Shown here: positions 18,781 through 29,413 of the stretch, piece by piece
Layout: the number at the start of each line of letters is the position of its first letter
How positions within the stretch are numbered: position 1 is the stretch's first letter
From: Methylobacterium tardum
GTDB lineage: Bacteria; Pseudomonadota; Alphaproteobacteria; Rhizobiales; Beijerinckiaceae
Reading direction: 5' to 3'
Length of the DNA: 64,000 nucleotides
Assembly (NCBI RefSeq): GCF_023546765.1
Contig: NZ_CP097484.1
Location: 1,119,501 to 1,183,500 of the forward strand
Notes under the pieces: generated by a model
What the model was told of the DNA's origin: nothing
Databases searched by the model: none
The model's input: the letters and a program-made list of their open reading frames with translations, nothing else
Translations under genes and position numbers: made by a program

Positions 18781-19882
18781 GTGGAGCAGGCTACCACGTT
18801 TATCGGATTGGACGTGCACAAGGAGACGATCGCGGTCGCTCTCGCCGAGGTGGGCCAGCGCGGCAGGGTGCGCGAGTACGGCAAGATCGCCCATAGGCCC
18901 GCGGCCGTGACGGCGCTCGCGGCTAAGCTGGCCCCGACCGGCCGGGCCTTGCAGTCCTGCTATGAGGCGGGCCCTTGCGGCTACGGCATCCAGCGCCAGC
19001 TGACGCTGGCCGGAAACGGCTGCGTGGTGGCCGCCCCTTCGTCGATCCCGCGCAAGCCCGGGGTCGGATCAAGACGGATCGGCGCGATGCGGTCAATTTG
19101 GCCAAGCTGCGCCGGGCCGGCGAGCTGACGCCGGTCTGGGTTCCCGATCCCCAACATGAAGCCATGCGCGATCTCGTGCGTGCGCGGCAGGCCGCGGTGC
19201 GGGCCCTGCGCCAAGCGCGTCAGCCGTTGAGTGGTTTCCTGCTGCGGCAGGGCCGCCCTTATCACCGGCCGGCTCGGACACTGATGCATCGCCGCTGGCT
19301 GGCGGGCCTGCGCTTCGAGCACGCGGCACACCACATCGTGCTGGAGGATGGCATCGCGGCGGTCAAGGCGGCTATGTCTCGGCGTGACCGCCTGGAAGCC
19401 TAGATCGCGGCGGCGCTGTCTGACTGGCCCCTTGCACCGGTCGTGCGTACACTGCAGGCGCTGCGCGGCATGGCGCTTATCGCGGCGGCGACGCTCGTTG
19501 CCGAGCTTGGCGACATCAGTCGCTTTGCCAACCCGCGTCAGCTGGTGGCCTATCTCGGACTGGTCCCGTCCGAGCACTCCAGCGGCGGCAGGGCGGCATC
19601 CCCAAGACGGGTAACGGTGCGGCCCGTCGCACCTTGGTGGAGGCGGCCTGGAGCTATCGCTTCCCAGCTCGGATCAGCCGCGAGCAGCTCCTGAGGCAGG
19701 AGGGACTGGCCCAGCCGATCCGCGACACGACCTGGAAGGCGCAGGAGCGGCTGTGCCGGCGGTACTGCACGCTGTGCCGAGCGGGAAAGCCGCCGACCGT
19801 GGTCGTCACCGCGATCGCACGCGAGTTGGCGGGCTTTGTCTGGGCCATTGCCCGACAGGCGCCGCCGATCGGCGCCCGTTGA
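18781..19882 (+). pseudogene. IS110-family transposase, broken
   Basis: FIGLDVHKETIAVALAE marks the N-terminal DEDD domain and LRGMALIAAATLVAELGDIS plus YLGLVPSEHSSGG the C-terminal IS110 domain. The coding sequence is interrupted by a frameshift near 19055 (RKPG to RIKTDRRDAVN), an in-frame TAG at 19401-19403 and a second frameshift near 19590. GTG at 18781 is the probable original start. The element cannot transpose on its own. The flanks 18577-18780 and 19883-20212 hold no convincing gene. Confidence 0.9.
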
Positions 19883-20212
19883 GCTGATACCTGTAGCACG
19901 CGAGAAGTGAGGACCTTACCGGCACAGCACCATCCAACGCTGAGCAAGGCCGGAGGCACGGTCCCGGTTAAGAGGACCCTCGCCACCACTACCAGCCGGA
20001 TCTCATCCGACGCTGGCTTCTAGACAGAGGATGCTCCGCGACGCATCCGGTCCGGCGGCACCCAACCCGTGCATCAGAGCAGGATCAACCGTCGTCTCAG
20101 GATCGTGCCTCCAGCCCTGCTCAGCCGCGGCCACGAGGATTAGCTCGACAGCGAGCAGTGATTTGTCATGCCTACAGCTTGAAATGGCGAACATTAGAGC
20201 AGTGGAAAATCA

Positions 20213-20799
20213 GTCCAGGGTTACGGCGGCTGGCGGCTTGGCGTAGCTGGCGCAGTACAGATCGACCAGCACTCGCCCGAGCCGGATCAGGTCACGCAGG
20301 CCCGGCGTGTTCTCCAGCCGGGAGACGGTGGGCTGGCTCATCAGGTCCACGCCACTCTCGGGCAGGCGTCCGCAGGCGAGCTTGAACGCAGGGTCGGCAC
20401 GCAAGTGGTCGAGGTCGTCGGCATCCTCATACCCGCAGGCGATGGCCAGGATGCGGGCCAGAAGGATCTCGGGAAGCGGGTGCAGCACCCGGCTCGGATC
20501 GCGTCGATCCGGGATCACGGCGGCGAGCTTCTCGGCGATGCCGAGCCGTCGTGCGGCCTGAGCCAACAGCAGGATGCCACCGTCCGAGGTCAGGCGTCCG
20601 CCGTCGAAGGCGGCTGTGAGCTTCTTGCCCCGGACGGATGGAAACCCGAACGAAAGCGCGTCAAGATGGACATGGCGGGCGTGGCGGGCTCGATCTGGTC
20701 ACAGGTCTTGGCGTCAGCACCCAATCCCTAAGCCACATCAATGTCTTACGCTAAGCTCGCCACCTCAGATCCACCGCCCTCGTGAATAAGATAGGCTAG
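20213..20799 (-). mobile_element. IS1380-family element, truncated copy A
   Basis: 587 bp that match, inverted, 24258-24844. It carries the N-terminal part of an IS1380 transposase (LTSDGGILLLAQAARRLG, PTVSRLENTPGLRDLI, then AAVTLD) and is cut off just at the start of the catalytic DxDDT-like motif. The outer 5' end (CTAGCCTATCTTATTCACGA) points toward 20799. The 3' part is missing, so it is inactive. Confidence 0.9.
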
Positions 20800-21007
20800 T
20801 TTTTCGCATAGACATTCCGCCGTGCATTGAAGCAGCCGAGGCGCATGGCAATTTATGGAAAATATATTGCAGTCAATAAGAATGCCCCGCACGCCGGTGC
20901 CGGCGGCGCTGCAGCGACTGGAGGCGGAACGGCTCGCGACCGCTTTGCCGCTATCAAATCCGCCGCCGCGTCTTGGCGGAGCAGGACAGCGCCACGTCCG
21001 CTTCGCC

Positions 21008-21985
21008 CTAGCGCTTCTGAAAGATCACAGCACCGGCCGCCATAATATCATTCATCGCCGCTGGAGAGAAAATATCGTTGTCCATCCGGTCGATCTTCTT
21101 CCAGGCCCACGCGGGAAGAGAGTTCGGATCGATGCCGGCGTAGCTGCTTAGACTGTAGGTGATCTGAGAGCGGAATTTACCTGAGGCACCGTCGAGCGGG
21201 TAGGTGATCAGCTCAGCGCCACTTTCATCGGCCATTTCTTGGAGGACAGATCGGGGAAAAACCCACTTATCGTCCCGGTCACGCCAGCCGGGGAGCTGAT
21301 CGCGCTTGATCTGCACGCTCAAGGCGAACGCAAAGTTCCTGAACCACTCGATGGTGGTACTGATCTCCTCCCTTCGTTCGGCCTCGTCGATGATGTCGAG
21401 GAGCAGCAAGCGCATGATCGCGTTGCCCAGCTCGAACGGCTCGAAGAAGATCGCACAGCCTTTCGGCTTCAAAACTCGCATTGCCGCTTTAACGAAATAC
21501 TTTGGATCCGCTAAGTGGTGGAGGATGGCGGATCCGACCACGAGATCGGCCACACCCTCTTGTATATATGGCTTCTGCGCGTCCATCGCGGCGAGCAAGC
21601 ACTTGTCAGAGGCTTTACGCGCATCTACCAACCGTTTGGCGATAGCCAGCAAATTCGGACTGATGTCGCTCGCGATGATCTCGGAATCGGGGAGAAGCTC
21701 TATGAGAGGCAGCGTGCTGTTCCCGAACCCGCAGCCATACTCGACAACGAGCGGAGCTTCCTTAACGCCCATGCGACGGAACGCGCCGGCAAATAGCGCC
21801 TTCCAATAATCAAAGCCTTGATGCTTGGCGTAATATTCCTCGGCATCCTCTAAAAATGCGGCATTTACTCCTTCACGTTTCTGTCCGATCTCGGACTGTG
21901 GAGTCAAAACACCTCGAAAAGCCTCATTCTCCACATCACCGAGGTCCGCCAACGGTTCATTGAAGTAGCGCGACAGGGGATGCAT
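21008..21985 (-). CDS. Class I SAM-dependent methyltransferase
   Basis: 325 residues. VVEYGCGFGNSTLPL is motif I, IIASDISPNLLAIAKR the acidic loop region and VADLVVGSAILHHLADP motif IV. LKPKGCAIFFEPFE follows as in UbiE/Methyltransf_11 proteins. The substrate is unknown; given the locus it may be a sugar or lipid-linked glycan (inference). It is isolated between IS elements, with an IS1380 copy 208 bp downstream and an IS481 unit just upstream, so it probably arrived with, or was stranded by, them. Confidence 0.85.
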   Translation of the reverse strand: MHPLSRYFNEPLADLGDVENEAFRGVLTPQSEIGQKREGVNAAFLEDAEEYYAKHQGFDYWKALFAGAFRRMGVKEAPLVVEYGCGFGNSTLPLIELLPDSEIIASDISPNLLAIAKRLVDARKASDKCLLAAMDAQKPYIQEGVADLVVGSAILHHLADPKYFVKAAMRVLKPKGCAIFFEPFELGNAIMRLLLLDIIDEAERREEISTTIEWFRNFAFALSVQIKRDQLPGWRDRDDKWVFPRSVLQEMADESGAELITYPLDGASGKFRSQITYSLSSYAGIDPNSLPAWAWKKIDRMDNDIFSPAAMNDIMAAGAVIFQKR

Positions 21986-22075
21986 GTGGCGAGGCTCTTC
22001 GAGAGATCAATCCCTGCGGAATAGCTGAGCGCTCCGCCAGTCTCAACCAAAGGCTGATCCAATACGTCTAGCGCT

Positions 22076-23026
22076 CTAGGTGTATGGTCCCGGGATGAGG
22101 TGTGACGGGTCGATCCTGAAACGATTAGGCTCTTTCGTCCAGGCGTTCAGGATGAACTCGGTGGGTGTCAGGCCGCGCAGGGTCTTGAGCCGACGAGCGT
22201 GATTGTAGGCATCGGCGAACAGGTGCAGATGCGTTCGAAGCTGGTCGTGGCTGTCGTAGTGGTAGCGCTTGACCGTCGCGTCCTTGATGGTGCGGTTCAT
22301 CCGCTCGACCTGTCCGTTGGTCCAAGGATGGTTCACCTTGGTCAGCCGATGCTCGATGTCGTGCTCGTCGCAGACGCGGTCGAAGATGTGCTGGCTATCG
22401 TAAATGTCCTGCCGGCGTGATGTGAACTGGACGCCGTTGTCTGTGAGCACGGTGTGGATGCGGTAAGGCACCACCTCGATGAAGTCGCGCAGAAACTGAG
22501 CAGCGTCCATCTTTCCGGCGCTCTCCACGAGCTGCACGAAGGCGAACTTGCTAGTTCGGTCAATAGCCACGAACAGCCTGAGCTTGCCCTCAGCCGTGCT
22601 CACCTCGGCGATGTCGATATGGACGTAGCCGATGGCGTAGCTCGCAAAGCGCTGCTTCTTGGGCTTGTCGCCGTCGATCTCGGGCAGTCGGCTGATGCCG
22701 TGCCGTTCCAGGCAGCGATGCAGCGAGGAGCGCGTCAGGTGCGGGATCGTTGGCTGCAAGCCGTAGAGGCAGTCGTCAAGCGGAAGCAGGGTGTGACGGC
22801 GGAAGGCGACGATGATCGCTTCCTCCTCAACGGTGAGCACGGTGGAGCGCGGCTCCTTGGGGCCCATCCGGGCATCCGCTGTGCTCGTCCGTTTGCGCCA
22901 CTTCTGCACCGTCGTCGGGCTGACGCCGTAGCGCTTGGCCAGCGTTCTTACGCTCTCTTCACGTAGCTGGATCGCGCGACGGACTGCCTCCGTCGTGGTA
23001 GCGCTTCCATGGAGAACCTGGCCCAT
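22076..23026 (-). CDS. IS481-family transposase, intact
   Basis: 316 residues. An N-terminal helix-turn-helix (VRTLAKRYGVSPTTVQKW) is followed by a DDE integrase core: HIDIAEV, VLTDNGVQF and NGQVERMNRTIKDA. It ends in LKTLRGLTPTEFI as usual for the family. The element seems to run from about 22079 to 23069, with imperfect GGTGT-type ends, the stop codon lying at the left end. No clear target duplication is seen. It is the only apparently intact IS481 here and may still be mobile. Confidence 0.9.
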   Translation of the reverse strand: MGQVLHGSATTTEAVRRAIQLREESVRTLAKRYGVSPTTVQKWRKRTSTADARMGPKEPRSTVLTVEEEAIIVAFRRHTLLPLDDCLYGLQPTIPHLTRSSLHRCLERHGISRLPEIDGDKPKKQRFASYAIGYVHIDIAEVSTAEGKLRLFVAIDRTSKFAFVQLVESAGKMDAAQFLRDFIEVVPYRIHTVLTDNGVQFTSRRQDIYDSQHIFDRVCDEHDIEHRLTKVNHPWTNGQVERMNRTIKDATVKRYHYDSHDQLRTHLHLFADAYNHARRLKTLRGLTPTEFILNAWTKEPNRFRIDPSHLIPGPYT

Positions 23027-23303
23027 AGCGCATCCCTTGCAGCATGATGGTCAACCGTACCACCACACCGCGGGATCAAACACCCAAGACGCGAGTAGCG
23101 CTCGAGACGCATGGCGCCGCAAAGCTGGAGACCCCACGTAACGTGGACCTGAGCGCGGCTGAGGGCGATGCTGTCAACAGCGCCACGCGCGGCACGTTCC
23201 CGAGTCCGCCTGGATCGTCTGCACGGCCTGCAGTGACGCGTGAGACACGCCTTCGATCACGAGGTCGTGTATGACGATCTCTGGTTGTGCCGCGAGAAGC
23301 TAC

Positions 23304-23984
23304 ATGCCCGAACTGTCCGCAGACGAGATCAACCACAATCTGACTAGGCATGCTCTGCTGCCTCGCGAGGAACGTTGGCGCAGGCTAGGCCAGCGCCCGG
23401 CAATCGCGTGGCTCACAGGGCTTTCAGGCGCCGGCAAATCGAGTATCGCCAATGCAGTCGACCGCGCCCTGACACAAAGCGGGCGCCACACCATGGTGGT
23501 CGATGGCGACAACCTGCGCCTCGGCCTCAATCGGGATCTCGGCTTCAGCGCGGCCGATCGAGCCGAAAACATCCGCCGCGCGGCTGAGGCGGCCCGCCTC
23601 ATGGCCGAGGCTGGGATCGTGGTGATCGTCTCGCTCATTTCGCCCTTCCGTGAAGAGAGGGCGGCGGCACGGCAAATCGCGGGCGACATTCCGTTCTTTG
23701 AGGCCTTTATCGACACGCCGCTTAGAATTTGCGAGGAGCGCGATCCAAAGGGACTCTACAGCCGGGCCCGGGCCGGACTGATCCCCGACTTCACCGGTAT
23801 CTCTGCCCCCTACGAGCCTCCGGAGAAGCCCGATCTTGTCGTGCGCACAGAGGGGTGCACAGCTGAACAATCCGCTGCCCCGCTCGCTTCAGAGATGATG
23901 CGCGTGTCGGCCCCTGAACTCGCCTGCATAGACGCCACAGGCACACACGGTCTTGATGGGATTATCCCGCCTAGTGCAGCATGA
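23304..23984 (+). CDS. cysC: Adenylylsulfate (APS) kinase
   Basis: 226 residues from the ATG at 23304 (MPELSADEIN); an upstream ATG at 23271 is less likely. P-loop GLSGAGKS at residues 39-46, then DGDNLRLGLNRDLGFS and RAENIRRAAEAARLM, and the FIDTPLRICEERDPKGLY/DFTGISAPYEPP segment all match CysC. It phosphorylates APS to PAPS with ATP. It is not fused to a sulfate adenylyltransferase. It has a C-terminal extension of about 25 residues. There is no cysD/cysN or cysH nearby, so a role in PAPS supply for sulfation is more likely than assimilation (inference). Confidence 0.9.
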   Translation: MPELSADEINHNLTRHALLPREERWRRLGQRPAIAWLTGLSGAGKSSIANAVDRALTQSGRHTMVVDGDNLRLGLNRDLGFSAADRAENIRRAAEAARLMAEAGIVVIVSLISPFREERAAARQIAGDIPFFEAFIDTPLRICEERDPKGLYSRARAGLIPDFTGISAPYEPPEKPDLVVRTEGCTAEQSAAPLASEMMRVSAPELACIDATGTHGLDGIIPPSAA

Positions 23985-24072
23985 AGGGCCAGCCCTTGGG
24001 CTACCGGGCGGAACCATCTGCAGATACATATCATTGGATTGGCGTCAGGGTTTACCGAAACGGACCGCGACT

Positions 24073-24261
24073 ATGAAGCTTTTTCGAAAACGCCTGTTTG
24101 TGGGCCAGCATTTTTGCTCTGCGGATGCGCGTCTCGAAGGCACAGTGATCGCAGTCTGGCCCATTGAAGAGGGATCGGAAGCACTCATCCAGCCCCTGCA
24201 CGCGAGCACCGCTGCTGTGCGTGTGTTTGTGCCGTTCGAGGCAAAGCCGGAGAGGCGCTAG
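24073..24261 (+). CDS. Small hypothetical protein (62 aa)
   Basis: ATG at 24073, MKLFRKRLFVGQHFC, and a TAG at 24259-24261 that falls on the first bases of IS1380 copy B. The C-terminus may therefore have been cut by that element. It has a plausible beta-rich composition and no recognised domain. It lies 88 bp after cysC. Confidence 0.35.
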   Translation: MKLFRKRLFVGQHFCSADARLEGTVIAVWPIEEGSEALIQPLHASTAAVRVFVPFEAKPERR

Positions 24262-25161
24262 CCTATCTTATTCACGAGGGCGGTGGATCTGAGGTGGCGA
24301 GCTTAGCGTAAGACATTGATGTGGCTTAGGGATTGGGTGCTGACGCCAAGACCTGTGACCAGATCGAGCCCGCCACGCCCGCCATGTCCATCTTGACGCG
24401 CTTTCGTTCGGGTTTCCATCCGTCCGGGGCAAGAAGCTCACAGCCGCCTTCGACGGCGGACGCCTGACCTCGGACGGTGGCATCCTGCTGTTGGCTCAGG
24501 CCGCACGACGGCTCGGCATCGCCGAGAAGCTCGCCGCCGTGATCCCGGATCGACGCGATCCGAGCCGGGTGCTGCACCCGCTTCCCGAGATCCTTCTGGC
24601 CCGCATCCTGGCCATCGCCTGCGGGTATGAGGATGCCGACGACCTCGACCACTTGCGTGCCGACCCTGCGTTCAAGCTCGCCTGCGGACGCCTGCCCGAG
24701 AGTGGCGTGGACCTGATGAGCCAGCCCACCGTCTCCCGGCTGGAGAACACGCCGGGCCTGCGTGACCTGATCCGGCTCGGGCGAGTGCTGGTCGATCTGT
24801 ACTGCGCCAGCTACGCCAAGCCGCCAGCCGCCGTAACCCTGGACATCGGCGATACCTGCGACGTGGTCCACGGCCAGCAGCAGCTGTCGCTGTTCAACGC
24901 CCATCACGATGGCCGCTGCTTCCTGCCGATCCACGTCTACGACACCGCCACCTCGCGCCCGGTGGCGGTGATCCTGCGGCCGGGCAAGACGCCGTCGGGC
25001 CGAGAGGTGCGCTCTCATCTGCGCCGCCTCATCAGGGCGATCCGCCGCCACTGGCCGACGACCGCGATCACCATCCTCGGCGATGGCCATTACGGGCGGC
25101 CCGAGGTCATGGACTGGTGCGAGGACAACGGCGTGGCTTACGTCTTCGGGCTGACCGGCAC
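24258..25161 (+). pseudogene. IS1380-family element, truncated copy B
   Basis: The first 587 bp are the inverted twin of 20213-20799. It continues further than copy A: TLDIGDTCDVVHGQQQLSLF (catalytic region), FLPIHVYDTATSRPVAV, then DGHYGRPEVMDWCEDN and YVFGLTG. It breaks where the IS3 element begins at about 25162 and does not resume after that element. DIGDT replaces the usual DIDDT of the family, which may hit a catalytic Asp. Confidence 0.9.
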
Positions 25162-25227
25162 TGATCTGACCGGCTGGCTTTGGACCGGGCTGATTGAGAG
25201 GATCAGCCAGGACCAGAGGAGTCGGAC

Positions 25228-25508
25228 ATGCGGCGAGGTCAGAAGACGAGCGCGGAGCAGGTTGTGCTGAAGCTGCGCCAGATCGAGGTGCAGACAGCCC
25301 AGGGCAAGAGTTTAGCGCTGGCGTGCAAAGAGGCGGAGATCTCCGAGCAGAGCTATTACCGCTGGCGCAGGGAGTACGGCGGCCTCCAGGTCGACCAGGC
25401 CAGGAAGATGAAGGACCTGAGCGCGAGAACGCGCGGCTACGCCGGCTCGTAGCTGACCTGTCTTTGGAAAAGCAGGTGCTGGCGGAGGTCGCCTCGGGAA
25501 ACTTTCTC
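25228..25508 (+). pseudogene. IS3 orfA, frameshifted and truncated
   Basis: MRRGQKTSAEQVVLKLRQIE and ISEQSYYRWRREYGG are the orfA helix-turn-helix. After ARKMKDL one base is missing near 25420. The shifted frame continues as ERENARLRRLVADLSLEKQV, the leucine zipper of orfA, and runs to EVASGNF, where an IS110 element interrupts it. Confidence 0.88.
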
Positions 25509-25769
25509 TATTCGGGGTTCATCGGTCAACGCCCTTTCGTGCGCATCCTGGTTCGACGCGTGATCGGCCCTGTGGAGCTCTTGCTTCTCTCCGAGGTCAG
25601 CGAGCGCCGCCTCATGATGGGGTTAGAGGGAGTGGGCGGATCCATCTAAGCCGCGCGCTCGGCAGAACCGACGCTCGAGTTTCCTCGGTCTCACCCGCTC
25701 CCGTCGTCCCCACAGGGACCTCCTCCACGCCGGAGGAGCTCGGTATTACGTGATGCTGATCCGTAAGCT

Positions 25770-26812
25770 TCAGGCCGCCGTCGCGGCTTCGGTCGACCAG
25801 CGGAAATCCTTCTCGTCGCGCCACATGCGATGCAGCACGATCGCCAGCTTGCGGGCGACGGCCACAAGGGCCTTCTGCATGCCTCTGCGCTTGGCCACAG
25901 CCAGCCCCAGACCTTCAGCGAGGACCATCGAACCCGAGGGCCAGTCAGCAGCACGAGCGCGGCCTCATACAGTGCGGCGCGCATCATCGTGTCGCCGCAC
26001 TTCGAGACTCGGCCGACCCGCATCGTCTCGCCGGACTGGTAGAGCCGCGGCGTCAGACCATAATGCGCCCCGACGCATTGCGATCGTCCGAAGCGGGCTG
26101 GGTTGTCGACGCAGGTACGGTAGGTCAACGCCACGACCGGCCCGACGCCGGGCGCGGTCATCAAGCGCCGGCAGACCGGGTCGGTGCGGACCTGGTCCAG
26201 CAGCATTTTGTGCAGCTTGGCCAGTTGGGTCCGCAGCGCCGAGCGCGCCTCCAGCAGCGGCAGGACCACGGCCGCGACGAAGGGCAGATCGAGCACGAGG
26301 TCGCGTACGCGCTGCTCGAACCCGGCAGCCCCCACGACACCCACCTTGAGGCCGAAGTTGCGCAGTTGGCCGCGCAGGTCGCTCTCGATGTCGTAAGCCT
26401 TGCGCTGAAGCAGCTTGCGCGAGGTCAGGAGCAGGCGGCGTTGCTGGCTGGCCGGCGTTTTGACGTGGACCGGCTTGAACAGGCCGACCCGCATCATCTG
26501 GGCTATGCCCATCGCGTCGTTGCGGTCGGTCTTGTTGATGCGGGCCGAGAGGGCCGCATGCATGTGGCGGGTCTCGACGCAGATCGCCGGCAGTCCGGCT
26601 TCGACCAGGCCGGCGTAGAGCCACGGTGAGAGCGGTCCCGCCTCCAGGCCGACACGCGCGTAGCTGTGGCCGAGGTCGATCAGGTGCCGGCCGATCACCT
26701 CGGGATGGCTCTCGACGGTGGCCCGGTGCACGACCTTACCATGGGGATCGGCGATGCAGATTGCGGTCTCCTTCACGGAGACATCGAGGCCGACGTGGTG
26801 CTGCTCGCTCAT
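25770..26812 (-). pseudogene. IS110-family transposase, frameshifted near the 3' end
   Basis: From ATG 26812 (MSEQHHVGLDVSVKE): the DEDD domain with GLEAGPLSPWLYAGL and KTDRNDAMGIAQMMR, then the C-terminal PGVGPVVALTYRTCVDNP and GLTPRLYQSGETMRVG. After LLTGPRVRWSSLKVWG one G is missing near 25910. The restored frame gives LAVAKRRGMQKALVAVARKL and stops at 25770 (347 aa, normal length). The element ends carry an imperfect TATTCGGGGT inverted repeat (about 25508 and 26887). It sits inside the IS3 orfA/orfB junction. Confidence 0.9.
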
Positions 26813-26887
26813 GGTGGGGCTCCGGGATTGGATCGAAGCGCCATCATGCCGCCGCTTCCGCTGCGCGAGGCACCCCGAATACCCCAT

Positions 26888-27445
26888 CTAGCCCCCGAGC
26901 GACGCCGGCAGGCAGTGGACGGCATCCGGGAGAAGTACGGCCTCTCGGAACGTCGCGCCTGCCGGATCGTCGGTCAGCACCGCGGCACGCAACGCTACAT
27001 GCCTACCGTACTGGCCGACGAGGATGCACTGACCCAGGCCATCATCGCCCTGGCGTCCGAGTACGGGCGCTATGGCTACCGCCGCGTCACCGCGCTGCTG
27101 CAGGCAGACGGCTGGCAGGTGGGCAAGGACCGGGTTCAGCGCATCTGGCGTCGCGAGGGGCTGAAGGTCCCGCAGAAACACCGGCCGCGTAGCCGACTTT
27201 GGCTCAACGACGGTTCTTGCATGCGGCTGCGTCCGCTCCACCGCAATCACGTCTGGAGCTTCGACTTTGTGCAGGGACAGACGCACGACGGCCGGAGCCT
27301 TCGCATCCTGACGCTGATCGGCGAGCACAGCCGGGCCTGCCTCTCCTTGAGGGTGGCGCGGCGCATCAACAGCGTCGGCGTGATCGAAGCGCTGGCCGAC
27401 GCGATGTGCCTGCACGGTATCCCGGAGCACGTTCGCTCCGATAAC
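26888..27445 (+). pseudogene. IS3 orfB, N-terminal part
   Basis: APERRRQAVDGIREKYGLSE, then RACRIVGQHRGTQRY and YGRYGYRRVTALLQADGW: the N-terminal region of an IS3 orfB transposase, through the first catalytic Asp (VWSFDFV) to HVRSDN of the second. An IS110-type element cuts it at about 27446. Confidence 0.9.
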
Positions 27446-27698
27446 GTCCTACGTAGCGAGGAAGGACGGCTGGCCGGGCAACAGGTCTCTGTCCGCGAAC
27501 ATGCGCTCGCGGCGTGAACTTCGTCAACGTCGATCCAGGTGGCTCCTGCCGATCCGGAAGAACTCTCAGCCATAGCGAACACAGGATCCAGCCGGCGCAC
27601 GTCGCGCCGTGGTCCTCACCGTCCTCAACATGAGATGTCGATCCAGGCAGGAGACCCGAGCATTGTCTACAGGGTCGTGGTTCTCACGCCCTCACGGC

Positions 27699-28961
27699 TC
27701 AACTGAGAGGGGTTCTCCCACCTGGTACCGGTCCCTCGACGAAGGGCCGGTAGTCGTCACCACGTTTGACGACGGCGTGCACCACGCGCGCCATCTTGGC
27801 GGTGATCGCGGTCAGCGCCTTGCGCCGCAGGTCGGCATTGTGCCGATCGCGGGCGATGTAGCGCTCGAACTTGTCGCGGAAGCCGTTCTCCCGCTGCCGG
27901 ATGGCGACCTGTCCAGCCAGCCACAGGGTCCGGCGCAGGCGGGCGTTTCCGTACTTCGACAGCTTGGTTTGGCCCCGGAAGGTGCCGGATTGCTGGGTGG
28001 CCAGATCAAGCCCGCAGAACTTCAGGAACTGCCGGTGATGGCCGAAGCGGCGCAGATCGCCGGCCTCAGCCAGGATGGTCAGGGCGTTGATCGGGCCGAT
28101 GCCAGGGATGCGGCGCAGCAGCTTGTAGTCGGAGCTGTCGGTCAGGAGGGCGTCGGCCATGGCCTCGATGGCGTCGCGCTGCTGGATCAGCCCGCGCACC
28201 TCGCCGATGACGAGCCGGAGCATGCTCACCGCCGGAGCGTCAGGCGGCACCGGCAGGCCAATCGAGCTGCGGGCCGTCTCGTAGATGTCGCCGAGCAGTT
28301 GCGCCTTGGCCACCTTGCGCCCGACGACATCCCAGGCGGCGGCGATGAAGGCCTCCTTGCTCAGCGCGGTGATGCTGGCGGGCGTGGGGAAGCGATCGAG
28401 GAAGGCGAAGAACCAGTCCGAGCGGCTGTTGTGGCGGAAGCGGTCGACCTCCGGGAAGTACAGCGGCAGGTAGTGGGTCAGGATCCGATGCAGCACCTCG
28501 GTCTTGGCCTTTGAGACGGCGTCGTGCGTCTTGGACAGTTCCTGCACGTCGTTGATGCCGGCGGCGAGTGGATCGTGGTACACCTGCGAGGCGCCGATGC
28601 GGATCATGTGCAACATGACCTGCGCATCCTTGGGATCGTTCTTGTCCCAGCCGTTGTGCAGGGCCTCACGGGTGCGGGCGAGCGCCACGGACGAGATCAG
28701 GCGCACGGCAAAGCCGGCCTGGAGCAGGCGCCAGGCAATCGGGCGGTGATAGTTGCCGGTGGCCTCGAAGCCGCAGGTCACCGGCTGGCCGAGATCAGAT
28801 AGGATCGCGATCAGACGGTCGTGCTCGGCGCGGGTGTTGAGGACGCTCAACCGGCGTCGTCGGCCGGAGCCGGGCACCTCGATCAGGACCTCGTTGCGGG
28901 CCTTGGCGACGTCGATGGCTACGAGAACGCCGGCCGGCGGCGTAAGCTGTGGTCTGGTCAT
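27699..28961 (-). CDS. IS110-family transposase, intact (420 aa)
   Basis: VAIDVAKARNEVLIEVPG and GWDKNDPKDAQVMLHMIRIG form the DEDD half. IPGIGPINALTILAEAGDL and CGLDLATQQSGTFRGQTKL form the C-terminal half. The gene is uninterrupted. The element occupies about 27446-29105, inserted in IS3 orfB between the codons for SDN and GPEM. It is the youngest layer here, since it is intact and interrupts the IS3. Confidence 0.93.
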   Translation of the reverse strand: MTRPQLTPPAGVLVAIDVAKARNEVLIEVPGSGRRRRLSVLNTRAEHDRLIAILSDLGQPVTCGFEATGNYHRPIAWRLLQAGFAVRLISSVALARTREALHNGWDKNDPKDAQVMLHMIRIGASQVYHDPLAAGINDVQELSKTHDAVSKAKTEVLHRILTHYLPLYFPEVDRFRHNSRSDWFFAFLDRFPTPASITALSKEAFIAAAWDVVGRKVAKAQLLGDIYETARSSIGLPVPPDAPAVSMLRLVIGEVRGLIQQRDAIEAMADALLTDSSDYKLLRRIPGIGPINALTILAEAGDLRRFGHHRQFLKFCGLDLATQQSGTFRGQTKLSKYGNARLRRTLWLAGQVAIRQRENGFRDKFERYIARDRHNADLRRKALTAITAKMARVVHAVVKRGDDYRPFVEGPVPGGRTPLS

Positions 28962-29105
28962 GGTCGATCCGTCTCCGGAATGAGGCTTCGAACACCGTCA
29001 CTCTAGAGACCTGCTGATCGGCCATGACCGCCCAGGGCGGCGCGCTGCGCTCAGCATGGCTTCGCGCGCCGCCCCAGAACCGTCGAGCCATCTTCCCGAT
29101 GTGCT

Positions 29106-29413
29106 ATGGCCCTGAGATGGTCTCGAAGGCACTGCGCAAATGGGTCGCCAAGACGGGGGCGCAGATCCAGTACATCGCGCCGGGCTCGCCGTGGGAGAAC
29201 GGGTACTGTGAGAGCTTCAACGGCAAGCTGCGCGACGAGTGCCTACGCCAAGAAATCTTCTACTCGCTGAAGGAAGCCCAGGCCGTGATCGCCCTTTGGC
29301 AGAACATCTACAACCGCGTCCGGCCGCATTCGTCGCTTGGCTATCGGCCGCCCGCGCCCGTCAGCTACCCGGATCTGGCCTTCCGGCTACCCATGGCAGC
29401 GGCCATGCAGTAG
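29106..29413 (+). pseudogene. IS3 orfB, C-terminal part
   Basis: GPEMVSKALRKWVAKTGAQI, ENGYCESFNGKLRDECL (with the catalytic Glu) and HSSLGYRPPAPVSYPD continue exactly where the fragment at 27445 stops. The gene ends at TAG 29411-29413, inside the right end of the element. Confidence 0.9.

Noticed and set aside
20003..20194. 63-codon minus-strand frame between IS110 and IS1380
   Set aside because: No recognised domain, no ribosome site and IS debris on both sides; too weak to call.
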